Source: Holosporales bacterium
GTDB taxonomy: Bacteria > Pseudomonadota > Alphaproteobacteria > BNTO01
Direction: 5' to 3'
NCBI GenBank assembly: GCA_031265645.1
Contig: JAISCJ010000050.1
Location: 1 to 20,979 of the forward strand
DNA length: 20,979 nucleotides
Numbering within the stretch: the first letter of the stretch is position 1; the number at the start of each line of letters is the position of its first letter. The notes under the pieces are model-generated. The model was not told the origin of the DNA. It saw nothing but the letters and a program-made list of their open reading frames with translations, and made no database searches. The position numbers and the translations under genes are program-made. This document shows positions 15,018 through 20,979 of this stretch, piece by piece.

Positions 15018-16343
15018 TTAATATTTTCGCCCCCACTTGATTTTATTCATGTCGATGCCGTTATTGAACATTTCCCATAGCGGACTCATGTCGCGCAATC
15101 GCTGAACTTCGGTCGCGACTCGGCTGACGACGTAGTCTATTTCAGATGCCGTAGTAAATCGTCCTATCCCAAATCGTATTGATGACTGCAAAAAATATTC
15201 GTTAATGTGCATTGCTTGCAATACATGTGATGCTGTTAAACGATCAGAAGAGCAAGCAGAACCTGTCGAAACACAAATGTCCTTTAGGCCCATCATAATG
15301 CTTTCGCCCTCAACATACGGAAATCCCATGTTCACGATATGCGGCACTTTGCGACTAGTTCCGCTATTCAATTGTGAATATGGAACAGCAGCCAGAAGCC
15401 CCGTAACAAGTCTCGCACTTAATTCGGAAATGCGCTCAACCTCAGACGCGCCCTCTTCAGCTAAAATTCGGCACGCTTCTCCAAATCCGACACACAGTGG
15501 GACAGGAATTGTTCCTCCTCGGATCCCGCGCTGCTGGCCTCCTCCGACTTGAAGTGGACGAAGCAACGTGCCACTTCTGACGTATATCGCGCCAATCCCT
15601 TTCGGGCCATAGACCTTGTGCGCAGAAAAGCTTGCAAGCGAAACGTTACACTTTTCAAGATCAATTGATATCCTTCCTAGCGCCTGAGTCGCGTCTGTGT
15701 GAAAGCAGAAACCACGCGCTTTGCATATTTTTCCGATTTGCTCTAAAGGCTGAATAATCCCTGTTTCGTTGTTTACTGCAATGACTGAAACTAAATATGT
15801 TTCATCCGTGATCGTGCGTGACAGCTCATCCAGGTTAATAATTCCATCGTTTGAAACAGGTAAAATAGTCACTTTAATGTCTGGCTGGAGCTGCCTACAA
15901 CATTCCAAAATAGACGGATGTTCAATGTTCGTTGTAATTAAATGCCAATTCTTTGTCTTATTTGAAGGAATCATTCCTCGCAACGCCAATACATTGGATT
16001 CAGTTGCGCCACTTGTAAAAACTACATCTCTTTGGCTCACGCCTAGATAATCAGCAAGTTGCTTGTGGGCGGCCTCAAATGCTTGCATTGATTCCCAGCC
16101 CAGAGGGTGCCAAGAGTGCGAGTTGCCATATAAATCGCAAAAGTACGGTACCATTTTTTCAAACACTCGCTTATCGCACGGTGTTGTCGCTGGGTAATCC
16201 ATGTAAATCAAATTATTGGCGATACTCTTTAGTTGCTGTTCAGCTTTATCAATATCCTCAGAGCGTAGATTTTTACGCATGAATGGCACAGGCGTTTGTT
16301 TTTTAGTGTCTGACTCGAAAAATTTAGGTTCGTGATCGTTCAT
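15018..16343 (-). CDS. iscS: Cysteine desulfurase, IscS/NifS type
   Basis: A PLP enzyme that takes sulfur from cysteine (giving alanine) for Fe-S clusters and tRNA thio-modification in the cytoplasm. The IscS core starts at LIYMDYPATTP; PLP-lysine region SAHKVYGPKGIGAIYVR; mobile-loop active cysteine in STGSACSSDRL; the C-terminus (LSPLWEM-like, here MSPLWEMFNNGIDMNKIKW) is that of IscS proper. From the start at 16343 (GAGG about nine bases upstream) the protein has 441 residues, about 40 more than usual: the first ~44 form a polar, charged extension before the fold. An ATG at 16280 would shorten it but has no ribosome binding site. No iscR, iscU or iscA is adjacent; element B2 lies downstream and A4 upstream, so the isc operon is not intact here. 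Confidence 0.95.
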   Translation of the reverse strand: MNDHEPKFFESDTKKQTPVPFMRKNLRSEDIDKAEQQLKSIANNLIYMDYPATTPCDKRVFEKMVPYFCDLYGNSHSWHPLGWESMQAFEAAHKQLADYLGVSQRDVVFTSGATESNVLALRGMIPSNKTKNWHLITTNIEHPSILECCRQLQPDIKVTILPVSNDGIINLDELSRTITDETYLVSVIAVNNETGIIQPLEQIGKICKARGFCFHTDATQALGRISIDLEKCNVSLASFSAHKVYGPKGIGAIYVRSGTLLRPLQVGGGQQRGIRGGTIPVPLCVGFGEACRILAEEGASEVERISELSARLVTGLLAAVPYSQLNSGTSRKVPHIVNMGFPYVEGESIMMGLKDICVSTGSACSSDRLTASHVLQAMHINEYFLQSSIRFGIGRFTTASEIDYVVSRVATEVQRLRDMSPLWEMFNNGIDMNKIKWGRKY

Positions 16344-16473
16344 GTGCGGTCGCCTCAAGCCCAACAAACACAGGGATTCTAGCAAAAATGAAACGCATAT
16401 TGAAATGTTATCCTAATCCCACTTGAAATTCTGAGAAACATTTAAGCAATTGCAACGATTATAAAATGAAATA

Positions 16474-16562
16474 TTAAACGTCCATTAATGTTTGTATCTA
16501 TTTGTCTTTTATATGCTATATGGATTAAATCCATATAGGAACAAACATTAATGAAATGTTAA
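16474..16562. mobile_element. Palindromic mini-element, family A, copy A4 (MITE-like)
   Basis: 89 bp. The left end TTAAACGTCCATTAATGTTT mirrors the right end (AAACATTAATGAAATGTTAA). The centre holds a second perfect palindrome, CTATATGGAT-TAA-ATCCATATAG. TA precedes the left end; the right side has no TA. The core is unlike that of A2, A3 and A5. It lies upstream of iscS. Confidence 0.65.
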
Positions 16563-16585
16563 GAATTTTAAATCTTTGAATTACC

Positions 16586-16927
16586 TTAGTTTTCAAATGC
16601 CGCATAAGGTCTTGTTTTTACGCTGAATCTGTGCATTATGCCGTAATTGCCCGTGTCAACAATTTCCCACCCGAATTCTTTTACTTTTTCTATAAAACTC
16701 GAATCTTTAAAGAACTCATTATCATCAGTTAGTTTAAATTTATTCGTGCCTCTGTGCGACATGATTTTGATATCGTAGACTGATCCAGAACCATTCAGCA
16801 CAACCGTAGTTGCCTCAAAAATGCCAAACATCTTAGAAATGGGTTTTGGAGGCTCGTACTTTGTCTCTGATAAATTAAGAAATTCTAATAGACGAGGTTG
16901 AACCTGTTCTACAGTTGTATCTGGCAA
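16586..16927 (-). CDS. Unknown protein, probably 5'-truncated by element A5
   Basis: A 113-residue frame that can start only at a TTG (16927) with no ribosome binding site. The product is polar, with a likely small alpha/beta fold (SVYDIKIMSHRGTNKFKLTD, then FGWEIVDTGNYGIMHRFSVK). I recognise no family. In-frame coding continues upstream (TIVSHTRSLSSALPD) to a stop inside element A5. If A5 and one TA copy are removed in thought, the frame stays open through 17158-17230 (SGSYCALWGNYDTIVSH), but I find no convincing start there. It is therefore probably a gene whose 5' end was separated by the insertion. SSALPD could be the end of a lost signal peptide. Confidence 0.45.
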   Translation of the reverse strand: MPDTTVEQVQPRLLEFLNLSETKYEPPKPISKMFGIFEATTVVLNGSGSVYDIKIMSHRGTNKFKLTDDNEFFKDSSFIEKVKEFGWEIVDTGNYGIMHRFSVKTRPYAAFEN

Positions 16928-16964
16928 CGCCGAAGAAAGCGAGCGTGTATGGCTAACTATGGTA

Positions 16965-17157
16965 TTAAGCTTCTACTCATGTCTGTCGATTCTTGCGTTT
17001 AAATTATGTTATAGCTGGGCTCTTTAAAAATGCGCCGCGACAAAGATCCTAAACCGCTTTGAAAGCTAATCTTTGGTGATATTGTGGATGGCACATTTTT
17101 AGGGCGCTCAGCTATAAATTCCTAAGCTGGCGTATACAGACTTTATTGGAATGTTAA
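16965..17157. mobile_element. Palindromic mini-element, family A, copy A5, interrupted by element D
   Basis: The left part, TTAAGCTTCTACTCATGTCT through AAATTATGT, matches the left halves of A2 and A3. The right part, AATTCCTAAGCTGGCG through TTGGAATGTTAA, matches their right halves. TA flanks both outer ends (16963-16964 and 17158-17159). Without the 103-bp insert and one TA the element would be 88 bp, like A2. The outer flanks are themselves complementary (AACTATGGTA and TATCATAGTT), so the target was a near-palindrome. Confidence 0.75.
17012..17114. mobile_element. Nested mini-element, family D (MITE-like)
   Basis: 103 bp inserted in element A5 and flanked by a duplicated TA (17010-17011 and 17115-17116). 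Ends: TAGCTGGGC on the left against TAGCTGAGC read from the right; further in, TAAAAATGCGCC against TAAAAATGTGCC, so about 20 of 25 terminal positions agree. The centre contains CAAAGAT/ATCTTTG. No coding capacity. Comparison with A2 and A3 gives the empty site directly. Confidence 0.8.
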
Positions 17158-17330
17158 TATCATAGTTTCCCCACAGGGCACAATAGCTTCCTGAAGAGGG
17201 CGTGTGAAATGAGATTATTTTTGAGATCGGTTAGAAAAATTCTGAATTGAATACAATAACAGAACATTCAAGTATATAAAAAAATGCGTGCATAAAGTAA
17301 CAAAGTGTTATTCCGCTGAGTAACTAATGT

Positions 17331-17951
17331 TCAGTTTTTATGCGGTTGTTCCGAATTACTTTGGATAGCAGAATTTCGTAGCGCTATTAATTCAACTTCA
17401 TATTTGTCACAATTTTTGATCGCAACGTCTGCTTCGCGAATGCTTCTTCGCAAATTCGAGTATTCCCTATTCTTCCGGACAAAATATGCGCCTAAATAAT
17501 TCAGCATAACAGAGCTGTGCACAAAATCGTCCATGGACCTTGATGACATTGCCAACAAAATTGACTGTTGTGGTTTATTTTCTGTTAACGACGGCAATAT
17601 CGCGGCAAATGCTGTCTGCTTTTGGGCAAACTCCGTCATAAGCGCGTGTTTTTGGAATTCAAGGTCCAGGCGCTTCGCCTTTAGGGCTTTCAGCTGTGTA
17701 TCAAATTCACTAACACGGCCGTTTTCAGAATTTGCAACAACAGGCACGTCCTTTGCAACAGTCAGAGCCGCATCTTTTGGCGTATGGCGAACGACTTTTT
17801 TTACTCGAGGACGCGGACCCGGGCGTTTCTTTTTTGCAACTCGCGACGCTTTACTTTGGCGCGTTCCTGGACCATCAACGATCGGGTTCATTGCATGTCC
17901 TGCAACGCTAAAAATCAATAAAGATTGAAAAAACACAACAATAAAATGCAT
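17331..17951 (-). CDS. EnvC-like exported coiled-coil protein lacking the LytM domain
   Basis: A 206-residue protein starting at the ATG at 17951 (GAAGG four bases upstream). Signal peptide MHFIVVFFQSLLIFSVAGHA, then a very basic linker (KKKRPGPRPRVKK) and a long helical region (about 80-190). That region, with an FAAILPSL...SILLAMSSRSMDDFV pattern between heptads, resembles the coiled-coil half of EnvC-type amidase activators of alphaproteobacteria. The LytM/M23 peptidase-like domain that should follow is absent; the protein ends with a normal stop, and nothing like it is found downstream. It may be a divergent or degraded activator, or an unrelated periplasmic coiled coil. It lies just downstream of a 45-residue membrane protein and alaS on the same strand. 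Confidence 0.55.
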   Translation of the reverse strand: MHFIVVFFQSLLIFSVAGHAMNPIVDGPGTRQSKASRVAKKKRPGPRPRVKKVVRHTPKDAALTVAKDVPVVANSENGRVSEFDTQLKALKAKRLDLEFQKHALMTEFAQKQTAFAAILPSLTENKPQQSILLAMSSRSMDDFVHSSVMLNYLGAYFVRKNREYSNLRRSIREADVAIKNCDKYEVELIALRNSAIQSNSEQPHKN

Positions 17952-18048
17952 CAAACCTTCACAACATTAATAAAATGACAACAAATCTCACGCACACAAA
18001 CTATTTCGCCCCAACTTCCACAGTGGCAATTCTCGCCAAAGCAATCCG

Positions 18049-18186
18049 CTACTTATGTAGAAACTGCTGTATGGGAATTTCAATTTGAACGGGCCTTTTT
18101 GCAACAGTGATCCCAACTGCCCCAAGGTACATTACCCCAACGGCAATTGCTATCGCTAGTCCTATCCATGCAACTTTATACACCAT
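18049..18186 (-). CDS. 45-residue single-pass membrane protein
   Basis: A short frame starting MVYKVAWIGLAIAIAVGVMY: one transmembrane helix (about 5-28), then a short tail with AKRPVQIEIPIQQFLHK. An AAGG lies about 12 bases before the ATG, a long spacing. It sits between alaS (43 bp upstream) and the EnvC-like gene (~100 bp downstream), all on one strand. Basic start, continuous hydrophobic helix and amphipathic tail make it look like a real gene, but I cannot name it. Confidence 0.5.
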   Translation of the reverse strand: MVYKVAWIGLAIAIAVGVMYLGAVGITVAKRPVQIEIPIQQFLHK

Positions 18187-18229
18187 ATGAACACTACACC
18201 TTAGAACATATTTTTTAGCAACGCACACC

Positions 18230-20770
18230 CTACAATGAAGCTGATTTGTTTAAAATCTCTTTCACCAGCCCCAGCGCACCTTCAACTTCTTCAACACCAC
18301 CAACTTGTGCTATGGCCGGCTTTCCACCGCCCTTGCCTCCAAAGTGGGCACAAATTTGTTGAACAATATCCCTGGCGCTGACCTTACCACTGATTTCATT
18401 GGCAACGCAAATAACAATTACGGAACCATCTTCAGATGACATAAACGCCACGCCTGCCGTTAATTTTTTCTGCACATCTTCTGCCAAGTCTCTTATTGCG
18501 GTGCCCGACACATTTCGATATATAGATAAATTAATGTTTCCAATCGACTCGGCCGAAACATCCGCGCTTTGCCCAGACGCGAGCGCTTGGCGTAGCTGGC
18601 GTGCTAGTTTTTTATTTTCATCCTTCAACTGCGCGAGGTTCGTGTTCGTGGTTGCAAGTGCGTCGTCAAACCACTTTAACGCAGCATATCCGCACACGGC
18701 CTCAATTCTACGAACGCCAGATGAGACGCCTCGCTCACTTAAAATTTTAATCAAGCCAATTTGCCCAGTGTTGGAAACGTGCATTCCGCCACACAATTCA
18801 GTGGAAAAGAATTCTCCAGATGGCAGCTGCGCAAGTCGCACGACGCGCACTGTGTTTCCATATTTTTCATCAAAAAATGCCAAAGCATCTTTTACGATGG
18901 GATCATTTTTCTGGCGAAATACTGCTTCACAGTGCATAGCCGCGAATATCAACGTGTTGAGTTCTTGCTCAATTGTCTGAAGCAAATCTGCCTTAACTTC
19001 CTTATTCGCTAAAAAATCGAATCGCAGGCGGTTGTCGTCGCAATACGCGCCTTTTTGTTGAACGGACGAGCCCAAATGTGAGCGCAACGCCGCTTGCAGC
19101 AAGTGAGTCGCAGAGTGATGCGCGCGAATGCGAGCACGCGTATGTTCGTCAACCAACACTGTGACCGTATCGCCGACCTTTAAAACTGACGATTCATCAA
19201 GCCCTTCGTGAATAATCCAGTTGTTGTGCTTGTACGTTCTTAACACATTGAAGCGCCTCGAATCCGTTGCAAGCGCGCCCTTATCTCCTTCTTGCCCACA
19301 GGATTCTGGAAAAAAAGAGGATCGGTCAAGCACGATACCACAGTGTCCGTTGCCGTCAGGGATGATAGCAATAACTTTAGCGTTAATAATTTCATGCGCG
19401 CTATAATATTCAATCGTGGTCGCAGGAATTTCCTCAAGGTCGACGTTTAAGTCGTTGCTCTTTATCCCCAATGTTCCATACGATCTTGATGCAGACCTTT
19501 GTCCTTCCATAAGAGCGTCAAAACCTTCAATGTCAACGGATATTTGTTTGTCCTTGAGGATATCAACGGTTAAATCTAACGGAAATCCGTATGTGTCATA
19601 TAGCTTGAATGCGACTTCCCCTGGTAAAATTTTCGAGTGTAGCGACGTCAAAGATTCATTCAGCAAAGCCAGTCCATTATCCAGAGTCTTATCAAAGCGC
19701 ACTTCTTCGTTTTTTAACACATCTTTTATTACCGATTGGCGAGAATTCAATTCCGGATATTGTTCACCCATTAATTCTGCGAGCTTGTCTACAAACTTAT
19801 ACAAAACCGGTTCCGTTGCCCCCAACATGCGCGCGTGCCGAAATGCACGGCGAATAATGCGGCGAAGAACGTAGCCGCGCCCCTCGTTCAAGGGCATAAC
19901 GCCATCTGCAATCAAAAAGCTGATAGAGCGAATATGGTCCGCAATTACATTGCAAGAATGAGCTTCCCCGAAAAAATTTCCTGTTACAGCACGAATTTCG
20001 TGAATTAAGTTCTCAAATAAATCCACATCAAAGTTGCTGTGCTTCCCCTGCAGGATCGCTGCAATCCGCTCTAGTCCCATTCCAGTATCAATGCACGGCG
20101 TCGGCAGCGGAACACGAACGTCTGGAGATTGTTGTTCATATTGCATGAATACGATGTTCCAAATTTCCGTGAAGCGATCGCCATCCGCATCGGCTGACCC
20201 AGGGGGGCCTCCAGCAATACTTTCGCCGTGATCATAAAAAATTTCAGTACATGGACCGCATGGTCCAGTCGGTCCCATTTCCCAAAAATTATCGCTTGTT
20301 GCAATTCTTATAATTTTTGAATCTGGAAAACCTGTGATTTTTTTCCAAATCGAGTGCGCCTCGTCATCATCAACGTACACCGTTACGCATAATTTTTCTG
20401 GAGGAACGCCAAGCTCTTTTGTAACGACTTGCCACGCGTGGTCTATCGCTTGTTCCTTAAAATATTCACCCAAGGAAAAGTTTCCCAACATTTCGAAGAA
20501 CGTATGATGACGTGCTGTATATCCAACATTTTCTAAATCATTGTGCTTGCCACCCGCCCGAACACATTTTTGCGCGGTCGTCGCGGCCAAAAACGGCGGC
20601 TTGCGCTTGCCAATAAAATAATCCTTAAACTGATTCATTCCGGCATTGGCGAACAATAACGTCGGATCATTTTCAGGAACCAAACTGCTAGATGGGACTA
20701 CCGTGTGCCCATTTTTTGCGAAATACGACAAAAACGTTTGCCGTATGTCTTGTAGCGTACTCTTCTGCAA
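18230..20770 (-). CDS. alaS: Alanyl-tRNA synthetase
   Basis: Charges tRNA-Ala with alanine and edits Ser/Gly mischarging. From the chosen start there are 846 residues, slightly below the common ~875. The class II catalytic core is complete at the N-terminus (RQTFLSYFAKNGHTVVPSSS, TARHHTFFEMLGNFSLGEYF, DTGMGLERI). The editing domain has the HxxxH zinc motif (HHSATHLL, about 552) and CGGMHV (about 663), and the C-Ala domain ends with FGGKGGGKPAIAQVGG. The TTG at 20770 is preferred because GGAG lies six bases upstream and the protein then begins MQKSTLQDIRQTF, close to the family; a TTG at 20800 would add ten residues. It is the first gene of a possible minus-strand run with the 45-residue protein and the EnvC-like gene. 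Confidence 0.97.
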   Translation of the reverse strand: MQKSTLQDIRQTFLSYFAKNGHTVVPSSSLVPENDPTLLFANAGMNQFKDYFIGKRKPPFLAATTAQKCVRAGGKHNDLENVGYTARHHTFFEMLGNFSLGEYFKEQAIDHAWQVVTKELGVPPEKLCVTVYVDDDEAHSIWKKITGFPDSKIIRIATSDNFWEMGPTGPCGPCTEIFYDHGESIAGGPPGSADADGDRFTEIWNIVFMQYEQQSPDVRVPLPTPCIDTGMGLERIAAILQGKHSNFDVDLFENLIHEIRAVTGNFFGEAHSCNVIADHIRSISFLIADGVMPLNEGRGYVLRRIIRRAFRHARMLGATEPVLYKFVDKLAELMGEQYPELNSRQSVIKDVLKNEEVRFDKTLDNGLALLNESLTSLHSKILPGEVAFKLYDTYGFPLDLTVDILKDKQISVDIEGFDALMEGQRSASRSYGTLGIKSNDLNVDLEEIPATTIEYYSAHEIINAKVIAIIPDGNGHCGIVLDRSSFFPESCGQEGDKGALATDSRRFNVLRTYKHNNWIIHEGLDESSVLKVGDTVTVLVDEHTRARIRAHHSATHLLQAALRSHLGSSVQQKGAYCDDNRLRFDFLANKEVKADLLQTIEQELNTLIFAAMHCEAVFRQKNDPIVKDALAFFDEKYGNTVRVVRLAQLPSGEFFSTELCGGMHVSNTGQIGLIKILSERGVSSGVRRIEAVCGYAALKWFDDALATTNTNLAQLKDENKKLARQLRQALASGQSADVSAESIGNINLSIYRNVSGTAIRDLAEDVQKKLTAGVAFMSSEDGSVIVICVANEISGKVSARDIVQQICAHFGGKGGGKPAIAQVGGVEEVEGALGLVKEILNKSASL

Positions 20771-20800
20771 CGCCAACTCCAAACAATCACCGAACAGCAA

Positions 20801-20979
20801 AAATAGTACAAATTTTCACACAGACGTGCAACTTGTGATGAAACGCAACAGTTGCTCATTCATTTATGTAGCTACCTGGGATGGGTTAACACCCTCGCCT
20901 TTAGGCGAAGACTTGAGTACGATTAGCGCATGGAATATAGGAAAGGCAGTCACAGTCTGTACGACCTAAAGTATCACGT
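20801..20979. other. Region upstream of alaS, no gene assigned
   Basis: No gene is supported. It contains a short hairpin, TCGCC-TTT-AGGCGA (about 20894-20907). The plus frame across it stays open to a stop at about 20969, but most of that frame lies antisense to alaS. The alaS promoter should be here, but I see no convincing boxes. Confidence 0.3.

Noticed and set aside
18399..18980. 193-codon plus-strand frame
   Set aside because: Antisense to the conserved C-terminal part of alaS.

Overview
The window looks like the chromosome of an intracellular, endosymbiont-type alphaproteobacterium, most likely near Holosporales or Rickettsiales. The FtsZ, UvrA (first zinc finger of the degenerate CPVSGF type), FabI and IscS sequences read as alphaproteobacterial. 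Housekeeping genes are scattered rather than kept in their usual clusters. Between them lie small exported proteins of no recognised family, a BspA-type leucine-rich-repeat protein, broken genes and many short palindromic insertions. The lineage is inferred by eye; no search was run.

Layout. 1-195: the last ~115 nt of a group II intron on the minus strand (domains V and VI visible), cut at its 5' side by a TA-flanked mini-element (A1). 288-2125: a small exported protein and ftsZ, both minus. 2343-2731: mini-element B1, then a frameshifted gene for a small exported protein. 2798-5229: lepA, element A2, a 3-TM PnuC/SemiSWEET-like half transporter and tRNA-Arg(CCG), all minus. 5454-6050: an exported protein on the plus strand, then element A3. 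6333-9735: fabI, a large BspA-type LRR protein and an exported protein with a 10-residue tandem repeat, all minus. 9736-10855: decayed sequence, a 5'-truncated PD-(D/E)XK (Rpn/COG5464-type) transposase remnant and element C. 10856-14878: uvrA with an unusual basic N-terminal extension, and an exported coiled-coil protein. 14896-17330: element B2, iscS, element A4, a small gene apparently cut by element A5, and A5 itself, which carries a second element (D) inside it. 17331-20770: an EnvC-like coiled-coil protein without peptidase domain, a 45-residue membrane protein and alaS.

The most distinctive feature is the set of short non-coding insertions. Nine elements from four sequence-unrelated families (A, five copies; B, two; C, one; D, one) are about 87-107 bp long, end in inverted repeats and sit next to TA dinucleotides. 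That is the form expected of MITEs moved by IS630/Tc1-mariner transposases. One is nested cleanly in another with a TA duplication. Several touch genes: A1 supplies a stop codon, B1 abuts a start codon, C rewrites the end of a transposase remnant, and A5 separates a gene from its likely 5' end. No transposase able to move them is in the window.

The core genes cover cell division (ftsZ), translation (lepA, alaS, tRNA-Arg), fatty-acid synthesis (fabI), DNA repair (uvrA) and Fe-S/thio-modification sulfur supply (iscS). No operon larger than two genes is evident. I found no convincing new multi-gene defence or biosynthetic system; the novelty lies in the mini-element landscape and the exported proteins.
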